From positions 3,746,899-3,810,898 of the forward strand of contig NC_135567.1 in NCBI RefSeq assembly GCF_964340395.1: a stretch of DNA of 64,000 bases, read 5' to 3'. The stretch is from Glandiceps talaboti (taxonomy: Eukaryota > Hemichordata > Enteropneusta > Spengelidae). A model generated the notes under the pieces. It saw nothing but the letters and a program-made list of their open reading frames with translations, was not told the DNA's origin and searched no databases. A program made the position numbers and the translations under genes. This document shows, piece after piece, positions 26,301-37,500 of this stretch (the first letter of the stretch is position 1; every line of letters begins with the position of its first letter).

Positions 26301-28763
26301 GCTATGCAGCTATTCAAGCTATTAGCCATTAATAGCCGCTATTAGCCATTAATAGCCAGCTAATAGCTGGCTATCAGCTATCAACCTCTCAGCTTTCTCC
26401 ATGGGCTGGCTATGCAGCTATTCAAGCTATTAGCCATTAATAGCCGCTATTAGCCATTAAGAGCCAGCTAATAGCTGGCTATCAGCTATCAACCTCTCAG
26501 CTTTCTCCGTGGGCTGGCTATGCAGCTGTTCAAGCTATTAGCCATTAATAGCCACTATTAGCCATTAATAGCCAGCTAATAGCTGGCTATCCACTATCAA
26601 CCTCTCAGCTTTCTCTGTGGGCTGGCTATGCAGCTATTTAAGCTATTAGCCATTAATAGCCGCTATTAGCTGGCTATCGGCTATCAACCTCTCAGCTTTC
26701 TCCATGGGCTAGCTACGCAGCTATTTAAGCTATTAGCCATTAATAGCCGCTATTAGCCATTAATAGCTAGCTAATAGCTGGCTATCCGCTATCAACCCCT
26801 CAGCTTTCTCCATGGGCTGACTATGCAGCTATTCAAGCTATTAGCCATTAATAGCTAGCTAATAGCTGGCTATCAGCTATCAACCTCTCACCTTTCTCCA
26901 AGGGCTGGCTATGCAGCTATTCAAGCTATTAGCCATTAATAGCCGCTATTAGCCATTAATAGCCAGCTAATAGCCGGCTATCAGCTATCAACCTCTCAGC
27001 TTTCTCCATGGGCTGGCTATGCAGCTATTTAAGCTATTAGCCATTAATAGCCGCTATTAGCCATTAATAGCCAGTAAATAGCTGGCTATCAGCTATCAAC
27101 CTCTCAGCTTTCTCCATGGGCTGGCTATGCAGCTATTTAAGCTATTAGCCATTAATAGCCGCTATTAGCCATTAATAGCCAGCTAATAGCTGGCTATCAG
27201 CTATCAACCTCTCAGCTTTCTCCATGGGCTGGCTATGTAGCTGTTCAAGCTATTAGCCATTAATAGCCGCTATTAGCCATTAATAGCAAGCTAGTAGCTG
27301 GCTACCAGCTATCAACCCCTCAGCTTTCTCCATGGGCTGGCTATGCAGCTATTCAAGCTATTAGCCATTAATAGCCGCTATTAGCCATTAATAGCCAGCT
27401 AATAGCTGGCTATCAGCTATCAAACTCTCAGCTTTCTCTGTGGGCTGGCTATGCAGCTATTCAAGCTATTAGCTATTAATAGCCGCTATTAGCCATTAAT
27501 AGCCAGCAAATAGCTGGCTATCAGCTATCAACCTCTCAGCTTTCTCCATGGGCTGGAAATACAGCTATTCAAGCTATTAGCCATTAATAGCCGCTATAAG
27601 CCATTAATAGCCAGCAAATAGCTGGCTATCAGCTATCAACCTCTCAGCTTTCTCCATAGGCTGGCTATGCAGCTATTCAAGCTATTAGCCATTAATAGCC
27701 GCTATTAGCCATTAATAGCCAGCTAATAGCTGGCTATCAGCTATCAACCTCTCAGCTTTCTCCGTGGGCTGGCTATGCAGCTGTTCAAGCTATTAGCCAT
27801 TAATAGCCACTATTAGCCATTAATAGCCAGCTAATAGCTGGCTATCCACTATCAACCTCTCAGCTTTCTCTGTGGGCTGGCTATGCAGCTATTTAAGCTA
27901 TTAGCCATTAATAGCCGCTATTAGCCATTAATAGCCAGCTAAGAGCTGGCTATCAGCTATCAACCTCTCAGCTTTCTCCATGGGCTGGCTACGCAGCTAT
28001 TTAAGCTATTAGCCATTAATAGCCGCTATTAGCCATTAATAGCTAGCTAATAGCTGGCTATCCGCTATCAACCTCTCAGCTTTCTCCATGGGCTGACTAT
28101 GCAGCTATTCAAGCTATTAGCCATTAATAGCCAGCTAATAGCTGGCTATCAGCTATCAACCTCTCAGCTTTCTCCATGGGCTGGCTACACAGCTATTTAA
28201 GCTATTAGCCATTAATAGCCGCTATTAGCCATTAATAGCTAGCTAATAGCTGGCTATCCGCTATCAACCCCTCAGCTTTCTCCATGGGCTGACTATGCAG
28301 CTATTCAAGCTATTAGCCATTAATAGCTAGGTAATAGCTGGCTATCAGCTATCAACCTCTCAGCTTTCTCCAAGGGCTGGCTATGCAGCTATTCAAGCTA
28401 TTAGCCATTAATAGCCGCTATTAGCCATTAATAGCCAGCAAATAGCTGGCTATCAGCTATCAACCTCTCAGCTTTCTCTGTGGGCTGGCTATGCAGCTAT
28501 TTAAGCTATTAGCCATTAATAGCCGCTATTAGCCATTAATAGCCAGCTAAGAGCTGGCTATCAGCTATCAACCTCTCAGCTTTCTCCATGGGCTGGCTAC
28601 GCAGCTATTTAAGCTATTAGCCATTAATAGCCGCTATTAGCCATTAATAGCTAGCTAATAGCTGGCTATCAGCTATCAACCTCTCAGCTTTCTCCATGGG
28701 CTGGCTGTGCAGCTGTTCAAGCTATTAGCCATTAATAGCAATCTAATAACTGGCTATTAACCC
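20345..28763 (+). repeat. 108 bp satellite array, ~78 copies
   Basis: The unit is ggctatgcagctatttaagc, two copies of a ~20 bp core (tattagccattaatagcc), then agctaatagctggctatcag, ctatcaacctctcagc and tttctccatgggct. The period is 108 bp (gctatgcag at 20463 and 20571). The core pairs with itself (ctatta/taatag), so each unit can form several short hairpins. A ~1.4 kb higher-order block is visible: the rare variant tttttccatgggctggc with tatttgagc occurs at 24351 and 25766, 1415 bp apart. Short units lacking one core occur (e.g. 24700-24770). It is non-coding and inside the presumed ankyrin intron. Confidence 0.95.
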
Positions 28764-29658
28764 CAAGAGTTAAGTTTGTTGAAATTAAATGAATGAAAAA
28801 ACAAACCATGATCGAGATTTATTATTTGAAGAGTCAAGGAGTACAGTGTGTTCTAAACACCTTAACACCTGATAATATAATGATGCTATGTCAAGTAATT
28901 TTGATTTGTTCAGATTAAAGTACTTTAAAAGACTTTGTAATTTAGATGAATCATGATGGACTAAATGTGTCTTTAACCATCTCAATTCCATTAGTGAAGA
29001 ATCTGAAAGAAATGTGATAAAACTGTCCTGGAATTGGCGGAAAACTGTAAATAATGTGTTAATAGACCTTAATATTGATAAAGACCAAATTCAAACTCTT
29101 TCAGATAATAAAATCAAACATATCATATTTAAAAATGACGAGCTCAAATGGAAAGACACTTGAACACTTTCTTTTTACATGTGAAAGCCATTCTACACAA
29201 CGACAGATCTTAATGAAAGGAACAGAAGAACTATTACTCAACAATAAGGAGTTGAACTTATATCAAGATTTTAAACAAAGGAAAGAACTACTCTGTTTAT
29301 TTATAGGAGATAATACAAAACACTACAATGCTCAGTCTATAAGTAAACAAATAGATAAACTTGTCAAACAATACCTTATTGAAGCAATTGAAAACAGAAA
29401 AGATTTTGTTAAAACTAATATAGAATAGTTTAGCCATTAGATTTTCTGACAACTAACATTTGAAGCATACATTTTTATTTGTATTGTCGTTTTATCAATA
29501 TTCTTACCTCACTTCGGTTTATTTTGTTGTTTGTTCCTGTATATGTTTTTTACTCGTCTTTATGGTAGTGTATGTATTTTTAATTTTTTCTTAGTGCTGC
29601 TCCTAACAATCTTAGTGAGTCCCCTGATACAAAAGGGATGCAATAAATAGATAAATAG
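28764..29658 (+). pseudogene. LINE 3' end: post-RT region, frameshifted
   Basis: A frame open from about 28903 (with one stop near 28949) ends at 29161-29163, and the reading continues in the next frame: LEHFLFTCESHSTQR and on to a stop near 29428. The [TE]-x-EHxLFxC-x-x-[YH] pattern followed by R-Q is the zinc-knuckle-like tail beyond the RT domain of many LINE ORF2 proteins. After a ~210 bp A+T-rich 3' UTR the copy ends in gggatgcaataaatagataaatag, a typical LINE tail. It is 5'-truncated, with a one-base frameshift near 29155. It abuts satellite DNA on both sides. Confidence 0.65.
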
Positions 29659-30620
29659 CTGGTAGCCGGCTATTAGCTGGCTATTAATGGCTAACAGCAG
29701 CTATTAATGGCTAATAGCTTGAATAGCTGAATAGCCATGTGTGGGAGAGTACTGGGGGTTGTTAGCTGTTAGCTGGCTATTAGCTGGCTATTAATGGCTA
29801 ATAGCGGCTATTAATGGCTAATAGCTTGAATATCTTAATAGCCAGGTCCTGGAGACTGTTGGGAGTTGTTAGTTGGTAGTCGGCTAGTAATGGCTATTAG
29901 CGGCTAGTAATGGCTATCAGCTTGAATAGCTACCTAGGGAGATATTTATACCATATTCCCACTTTGACAATAGCTGATAACAAGCTATTAACTGGATATT
30001 TATGGCCAATATTGAATAGATGTTAGCTAGCTATTAGCCTGCTATTAGTGGCTAATATCGGCTATTAATAGCTAATAGCTTGAATAGCTGAATAGCCATG
30101 TCCTGAAGAGTGCTGGGGGTTGTTAGCTGGTAGTAGGCTATTAATAGCTAATATCGGCTATTAATAGCTAATAGCTTGAATAGCTGAATAGCCATGTCCT
30201 GAAGAGTGCTGGGGGTTGTTAGCTGGTAGTAGGCTATTAATAGCTAATAGCAGCTGTCAATGGCTCTTAGCTTGAATAGCTACCCAGGGAGATAATCACA
30301 CCATATTCCCGTTTTTATAATAGCTGATAGCAAGCTATTACCTGGCTATTTATGGCTAATAGTATTAAGTTGAATAGCCAATGGCCGCTATTTATCTGAG
30401 ATCCCCAGTAGCTGCTATTTACCTTCAGATCAAGCTATTTTGGCAACAAAGGAAATAGACAACAGCCACTATTTATCTCGAATCAAGCTATTTTGGGGAT
30501 GAAACTATTTTGGCAATCCAATAAATAGCCAATAGCCGCTATTTAGCTCAAATCAAGATTGAATCAAGCTGTTTTGGTAAATAGCCAATAACCGCTATTT
30601 ATCTGAGATCAAGCTATTGT
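29659..30620 (-). repeat. 108 bp satellite family, inverted and degenerate
   Basis: Immediately after the LINE tail come gctattaatggctaatagc and gaatagctgaatagcc units, the reverse complement of the main array core. About six to eight diverged copies fade into scattered gctattt/aatagcc words by 30620. Copies here vary more in length and sequence than in the main array. Confidence 0.85.
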
Positions 30621-30639
30621 GGCAATCCAACAATACCGC

Positions 30640-31985
30640 ACCTCTATACAGGGTAATAGCTGAGATGCATACTGATAATGTGTACTAGTTGGTTAGACTG
30701 CACACTCAATATTTTTGGAGAAATAATTATTCAAATATCTACTGACTCCCCATCCCTATATATGCCTATAAGTAACATGGTGGAATATGAAAAGTTTAAT
30801 AATTTAAATAAAGACAATATTTATTCTTCCAGAGATAAATTTAAGTATTCATAGGTAGTATCACTACTACTTACAGCTATAAAAATGTGTACACACTCTA
30901 TTCTTTGTCAATTACAGCTGTTAGTATTAGATTGGAAATTCCCCAGAAGACCATATGAGTACACAAAGTCGTGTCTGCTGGGTATCAATGACAATAATTA
31001 TTTCAAACCACCTATGCAGGGTTATAGCTGAGATGCATACTGATAATGTGTACTAGTTGGTTAGAGTGCACACTCAATATTATTGGAGAAATAATTATTC
31101 AAATATCTACTGACTCTCCATCCCTATATATGCCTATACGTTACATGGTGGAATATGAAAAGTTTAATAATTTAAATAAAGACAATATTTATTCTTCCAG
31201 GGACAAATTTAAGTATTCATAGGTAGTATCACTACTACTTACAGCTATAAAAATGTGTGAACACTCTATTCTTTGTCAATTACAGCTCATAGAATTTGAT
31301 TGGAAATTACCCAGAAGGCCATATTGAGTTCAAAAAGTTGTGTCTGCTGGTATGAATGACAATAATTATTTCAAACCACCTATACAGGGTTATAGCTGAG
31401 ATGCATACTGATAGTGTGTACTAGTTGGTTAGAATGCACACTCAATATTTTTGGAGAAATATTTATTCAAATATCCACTGATTCCCCATTCCTATATATG
31501 CTTATACGTTACGTGGTGGAACATGACAAGTAATAAAGACAATATTTATTCTTCCAGAGATAAATTTAAGTATTCATAGGTAGTATCACTACTACATTGA
31601 TTATTTGAAATGTGTGCACACTCTATTGTTTGTCAATTACAGCTCCTCGTATTAGATTTGAAATTACTCAGAAGGCCATATGAGTACACACAGTCATGTC
31701 TGCTGGGTATCAATGACAATAATCATTTCAAGCCACCTCTACAGGGTTATAGCTGAGATGTATACTGATAGTGTGTACTAGTTGGTTAGAATGCACACTC
31801 AATATTATTGGAGATATAACTTATTGAAATATCCACTGACTCCCCATCCCTATACATGCCTATACGTTACATGGTGGAACATGAAACGATTAATAATTCC
31901 AATAAAGACAATAATTATTCTTCCAGGGACAAATGTTAGCATGCATAGGTAGTATGACTACTACCTACAGCAATTAAAATGCGTT
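30640..31985 (+). repeat. 368 bp tandem repeat, four copies
   Basis: The anchor gcatactgataatgtgtacta recurs at 30667, 31035, 31403 and (variant) 31760; spacing 368, 368 and 357 bp. Each unit holds ttggttag, tatatatgcctata, cattacatggtggaa, gacaatatttattcttccag, aggtagtatcactactac, ctttgtcaattacagct and gtctgctgggtatcaatgac. Copies are about 85-95% alike by eye. The fourth degrades after 31980. No open frame is conserved. Confidence 0.9.
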
Positions 31986-32234
31986 GGCCCATGCATCTAT
32001 TGTTTCCTTGCTGACGGACAAGCTATGTATAGTTTGAGCTATTGAGGCTACTGTGAACAGTGCCCCCGTGCGGTGGCTGATGGAGAGGTGGCTGCTGCGT
32101 TCAGCACAGTATGACTCTGAGCCGAGTTCTATGCATAACCGGTGTAGGCATCCGTTCCTTAGTCAGTCTCTCCGTATGTATCATTTTTTTCCGATCAATG
32201 TGTCTATATTTTGTCAAAGAATTAATCACTACTC

Positions 32235-32425
32235 TTGACAAACGTCCCAACGTTGGCAAAATATTCCCTACCTGAAAGTTTGTGGCGTAATTTTACTGAT
32301 CTCAACATATACCTTAGTAGTAGTAGTAGCGACGGCAGCTGTTGCAATGGCGACTACAATCTGAAACTGAATGAACAGCTGAGCGCTGTAGCCCCATCAC
32401 TTCAAAAAATTGATGCGCGTTCAGC
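32235..32425 (+). CDS. Possible 5' exon of an unidentified gene
   Basis: An ATG at 32235 opens a 64-codon frame that stays open into a strong GTAAGT donor at 32426. The peptide (begins MTNVPTLAKYSLPESLWRN, then a serine-rich SSSSSDGSCCNGD stretch) has a soluble, non-repetitive look. I recognise no domain. CpG is more frequent here than in surrounding DNA, and an NRF1-like motif lies about 250 bp downstream, as near promoters. A minus-strand frame overlaps. The downstream partner exon is not certain; 41330-41440 is a candidate. It may be chance. Confidence 0.3.
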
Positions 32426-32511
32426 GTAAGTTTGAGAATATTTTTGTTCAAAATTGTCATCATAATAGAAAAAAAATAGTGAGTGTATGTATATAATAAA
32501 TAAATAATCTT

Positions 32512-32629
32512 CCGGTATTTCTCATTCATGCTACGTCATCGAGGACGAATGATTCCCTCATGCCGATAGGCTCGGAGGGATACTGCCGACATTAGGAAAT
32601 CATGACGTAGCACTCATTTGGAATACCGG
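32512..32629. mobile_element. 118 bp palindromic element (MITE-like)
   Basis: The ends ccggtatttctcattcatgc and gcactcatttggaataccgg are inverted, with outer 8 bp and inner tgctacgtcat/atgacgtagca (11 bp) perfect. A smaller inner stem pairs tccctc with gagggat. A tctt direct repeat flanks it (32508-32511 and 32630-32633). It has no coding capacity. The paired acgtca words also look like half CRE sites. Confidence 0.65.
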
Positions 32630-32677
32630 TCTTACGAAATATTTCGTGCATGTAAAATAGTATCCGGGTAAGGCTTA

Positions 32678-32689
32678 TGCGCATGCGTA
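32678..32689 (+). promoter_or_regulatory. NRF1-like palindromic motif
   Basis: tgcgcatgcgta matches the core of the conserved metazoan NRF1 site (YGCGCAYGCGCR) except at the end. It lies in locally CpG-rich DNA between 32.0 and 33.1 kb and could mark a promoter. A similar site is at 51192-51203. Confidence 0.35.
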
Positions 32690-33196
32690 CGTATTTATCG
32701 TTCGTGACTGTAAAGTTTTGTCCTCTTGGAAGTGTTAAACCAGCCGTTTTGCCGAAACTCCATCATGAAAATTCTTGGTAAAGTAATAATAAGTTCAGGT
32801 GTATTTACTTACTTGAAATGTGGGATTGTGGGATGGGGATATATATTCCCTGTCAGTTTACCGTGACTTAGTCAGACAATTTCAAACTAGGACACAGCAC
32901 CATTTCGAGTTTCTAATATTTGCTACTACACGTGTACACACGCTTGTATATGTGTGATTTATGAGATGTAGTCTTGCTTGCAGACGGTGCACGGGTCTAG
33001 ATTACTGACAGGAGAAGGACATATATGCAAGCAGGACTAGTCGCGGTGGCGTGGCGCTGTACATAAATTGTAGAAATAATACAAAGTATTACAATATCAA
33101 AGAAACCGCCAAACACAATCGATCTGATAAAAATATGTCTCACTTTCTCACTCTGTTAACTTAGTATTTCAACTACCTGTAGTGGAATAGGACCAG

Positions 33197-33782
33197 TGTC
33201 ACAGATGACATATTTATATTTTCAGTAAACTTAATATTTTAACAACATCGCATGTCCTAGTTTGACTGAAAGGTCAATAGACTGTCTCAAGGATATTGGA
33301 TTTAGACCACACAGGATTCCAAGCATACTCGAATACATGAGACGACGGTCTGCATTTCATAAATATCTAGGATTCATAGTGATCATTCATCAATGTTTTA
33401 AAATTACTTTTAAGGCATTATAACGCCCATGAAAACTCTATATGGAGTGCATTAATTATTTGGCCATTGGCCATGCGTTATGTATATTTAGACTTTACGG
33501 AGGTCACAATAAAGCACACTGCATGGGGACGGACAGGCACTTCAGTTTTGGCTAGAGGACTTGGCTTCGCGGGAAGTCAATGAACGAGGCACTATGCTGG
33601 GTGCTTGCCTTCGTCTCGAGTGTAGATTTACACACAAACTGTGTAGTCTGAGCTAATTCCCTTTTAAAGTTCAAGTGTGATCCTGGTACGTACATACAGA
33701 AGTTGAGTCAGATATGAGATATGAGAGTGATTCGGGCGTTATTACTTGGTCTATCAGCTGTGTGCGAAGATCAGTAGTAATA
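33197..33782 (+). repeat. 5' LTR (586 bp)
   Basis: Begins tgtcacagatgaca and ends agtagtaata; identical by eye to 40744-41329. It contains an AATAAA signal at 33508-33513 and A+T-rich tatatgg/tatattta words upstream (33438 and 33482) that could serve as TATA elements, giving a plausible U3-R-U5 order. Confidence 0.95.
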
Positions 33783-33920
33783 TTGGTGGCGATCCGGGGC
33801 TTGAACAACAGTAGTAATATTGATGGCGATCCGGGGCTTGAACAACAGTAGTAATATTGATGGCGATCCGGGGCTTGAACAACAGAAAGTAATATTAATG
33901 GAAATCCGGGGCTTGAACAA
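33783..33920 (+). promoter_or_regulatory. Primer-binding region, tandemly repeated
   Basis: tggcgatccgg at 33787 lies 4 bp after the LTR. From memory, tggcgatcc is complementary to the 3' end of an arginine tRNA of the ACG type (…GGATCGCCA). A 37 bp unit made of the LTR terminus (agtagtaatatt) plus this site and ggcttgaacaac is repeated: starts near 33773, 33810 and 33847, with a fourth diverged copy after about 33884. Only the first copy joins the LTR in the standard way. Confidence 0.7.
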
Positions 33921-34041
33921 CCATTTGTGTGTATAATGAATCAAGTTTGAACCTTACGAAGACTTACCGAAACCTGATAAGAAGACAACACGTAATAACG
34001 CCATTGGGTGAGTAACAAAAAAATACTACATCAAATGTAAA

Positions 34042-34563
34042 ATGGATGAACTGAATCAACAAAACGAACATGGACATGAGTTTGCTGATGTTATTAATGA
34101 TCTGCGTCAAAGGATAAATACAATAGATGTTGTTTCCGACATAGTTCCTCCAAAATACAGTGGGAATGACAGTCCTGATTTATGGCTTCCCAAATTTAAT
34201 GCATATGTTGCATTCAAAGGATACAATGACAGACAACGCAGAAATTTGTTTGGTTTATTTATGAAAGGCAATGCCGAACTTTGGTTTGCGACTTTACATG
34301 ATGATATCCTAGAGAACTGGAATGACTTAGTGGAGGCATTTTTGCTACAATTTCATCATGGCAAACCTAGATGGAAACTTGACAATGAATTAGACTCTCT
34401 ACGTCAACAGCATGGTGAATCTGTACAGGAATATGCTATTCGTGTGAAACACATGTGTCATCAATGCCAACGGAATCAAGATGAATTATTAAGTCGATTT
34501 ATTCAAGGATTATGTCCCTCGATTATGAAGTTTACTGTGACAAACAATCCGGTTGACTCTTGA
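34042..34563 (+). CDS. gag: Gag capsid-like protein (3' end displaced by frame change)
   Basis: This 173-residue product would form the retrotransposon particle. It has the Ty3/gypsy capsid pattern: PPKYSGN with LWLPKFNAYV, then GNAELWFATL, WNDLVEAFLLQFH, LRQQHGESVQEYAIRVK, and a closing SRFIQGLCP motif. It begins at an ATG preceded by A-rich sequence (caaatgtaaaatgg). It stops at tga 34561-34563. The zinc knuckle expected at the end of Gag is absent from this frame and lies in the overlapping +1 frame that starts at 34553, so the stop seems due to a one-base change, not the natural end. A programmed +1 shift is the alternative. Confidence 0.85.
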   Translation: MDELNQQNEHGHEFADVINDLRQRINTIDVVSDIVPPKYSGNDSPDLWLPKFNAYVAFKGYNDRQRRNLFGLFMKGNAELWFATLHDDILENWNDLVEAFLLQFHHGKPRWKLDNELDSLRQQHGESVQEYAIRVKHMCHQCQRNQDELLSRFIQGLCPSIMKFTVTNNPVDS

Positions 34564-37500
34564 ACAGGCATGTGCCTTTGCCAGAAGATTTGAAATTATT
34601 GACAGTTTGTCTGACACTAATGGAAATACCAAGGATTTCAAGAAGACAGTACAGAACAACTGTGACAGTAGTAAAGACAGTGTGACCTCCGAGGATAGAC
34701 ATTTGACCTCTGTGAACTCTGTGGACAACATACAATACGGACAGACAGTTGAACAGCTGCAACATACATTGATTAGTCAACAGGTGCAGCCGCAACGTTC
34801 ATTAACTCAATGGGATGAACGGGAATTCCTGAATGACAAAGTAAGCGAGGAATACATTCCTCACAATTATTTTCAATCTGACTCTAACTTTCAGCCATTT
34901 TATCCAAACCAGTTTGAATGTCCAAGCTGTGACGGACAACAACACCACAATTGTAATAACAGAAATCGTTTTAGTCGATCATCTTCTAAACATTTAAGAC
35001 GAAAATGTTATAACTGTCAGAAGCATGGTCATATTGCTAGTCAGTGTCGACAAAAGCGACCATTTCATACTTCTAACTCTACTGTAAAGCATGCAGGAGG
35101 TATCAAGGTAAATACATCCAGCATGCTAAATAAACCTTCTTTAAGTAATATGGAAATTGATGACTTTAAAGTTTCAAATAATAACATGATAAATGTTGAC
35201 ATATACAACCACAAAATTCCAGCACTGATTGACACAGGTGCAACAAATTCAGTTATTTGTACTACTTTGTTGAAAAAGATACCTAAATTAAATCGTTTAC
35301 GAATTTCGAAATCACAACATCGATCTATAAATTTACCTTCCGGTCATCAATTGCCAATTATTGGAACTATTGTAATTCCAGTCAGATTTGGGAACCGTTG
35401 TATCAATATGCCAGTCCATATAATTAGAAATTTACACAAGAATCTAATTATAGGGATGAACTTTTTGACTAAACACAAAGCTGTTGTGGACATAGCCAGT
35501 CGAAAATTGTCACTGCGATCAGCATTATTAATGCGCGCAAATGAGAAATGTTTGATACCTGCTAATTCAGAATGCATTATAACTGCGCGACTTAGGAAAA
35601 ATTATCCTAATGGTGTTTTAGGTATAACACCGAATATAAGTTCATTAAGTCATTTAGGTTTGGCTACAGCAAGAGTGTTAACCAAAACACACAACAATTT
35701 GGTTTCTGTTAGAATAGTCAACACAAATGACAAAGACATAATTCTCAGAAGGAATACTCGTTTGGGGTCATTTTCACCACTACCAAATGACACTGAACTA
35801 TACCATTTTGACAGTGACCTACATACCAGAGACCGGACAGCTGTTAACACCACAACTACACAAGGACAAGACGAATTCTTTTCACAATTTAATCTCAATG
35901 AGGATGACTTGACAGACCAACAACTACATGACCTTCGCTCAATTCTTTGGAAGCACAGGGATGCCTTTGTAGATAAATCTGGTAGATTAGGGTACTGTGA
36001 TTTGATCAAACATCGAATTGAGTTGGAACCTAATGCTAGACCAGTATCTAGACCACCATATCGTGTTTCACCAGAGAAAAGAAATGAAATTAGACGACAA
36101 TTAGATAATTTGCTAGATCAAGGAATAATTAAACCCTCCACATCACCATATTCGTCACCATTACTACTCGTTAAGAAACCTTCAGGGGCGGGGTGGCGCT
36201 TAGTTGTTGATTATAGAGAATTGAACAAACAAACAGTACCGATAGTATTTCCGTTGCCAGGGGTAACAGATGCAATCGATATGGTGGGAAGTCAGGCTCC
36301 AAAATACTTTACTACATTAGATATGACAAGCGGATTTTGGCAATTGGCTATAAATGACAAAGATTCGTACAAAACTGCGTTTGTTAGTCTTGATGGGAAA
36401 TTTGAATGGAAGACTTTACCACAGGGATTACGCAATAGTAGCTGTTCGTTTCAGCAAACAATGCAGTTTCTGTTCCGAAAAATGCTGTGGGAAAACTTAG
36501 TAATATATGTGGATGATTTAATTTTGTTCAGCAAAACATTTAGTGATCACCTAGATCACCTGGAAATGGTCCTCACACGTTTGCGTTCAGCTAATCTCAA
36601 ACTTGGTCCAAAGAAATGTCATTTTGCCAAACGAGAAGTTAAATTTCTAGGACATATCTTAAATGAGAATGGTATTGCAACTGACCCAAATAAAATACAA
36701 GCCGTCAAAACTTTTCCAGTCCCGAAAAATGTGAAACAGTTAAAGTCCTTTTTAGGCTTAGCCGGCTTCTATCGTAAGTTCATAAAGGATTTTTCCAAGA
36801 TTGCGGGCCCATTATATGATCTATTCAAAAAGGACAAAAAGTTCGTCTGGGATGATAAATGTCAACAGGCATTTGATGCATTGAAACATGCACTGGTCAA
36901 TGCTCCACTATTAGGTTATCCACGATATGGACAGCCATTTATCCTTTATACCGATGCATCTGCGTATAGTGTTGGCTATGTTTTAGCACAAAACCAGGAC
37001 AATGTAGAACATCCAATTTGTTATGGAGGAAGATCGCTTAGCCGTAGGCAGCGAAATTATACAACGACTGAACGTGAGGCTCTTGCAGTATTGCATGGTT
37101 TAGCTCAATGTGATGCATATCTTCGTGGAAACCGTTTTACAGTAGTTACTGATCATGCAAATTTGCCATATCTATTCAAAACAAAAACATCTAGCGGTCG
37201 TATAGCCAGATGGGTATTAAAAGTACAGGAATATACATTTGATATCGAGCACAGATCAGGTTTGAGTATTCCACATGCAGATTGTCTATCAAGACGTAAA
37301 TATCCAAAAGAGACATACAAAGATTCAGATTTTAGTACATCTGATACTTGCACAAGTCAGGCCACTCAAACTGACAATGTCATTCCCTCAGTGTTAACTC
37401 TGGAGATACCAGACAATACTATCATACCTGAAATTGCACATATGCAAACAAAAACAGCTGATGATTCTATTGTTGATATAAGGTATTTATATGAGAAATC

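Noticed and set aside
15803-28763. Could the regular arrays be CRISPR-like?
   Set aside because: Units are contiguous without unique spacers, and the genome is eukaryotic.
32512-32629. SECIS or other structured RNA
   Set aside because: No SECIS core quartet in the right place; inverted ends with a tctt flank favour a small element.
34510-34795. Minus-strand frames overlapping gag-pol
   Set aside because: Shadows of the plus-strand polyprotein, without own motifs; the same holds for other antisense frames across 35.3-39.2 kb.
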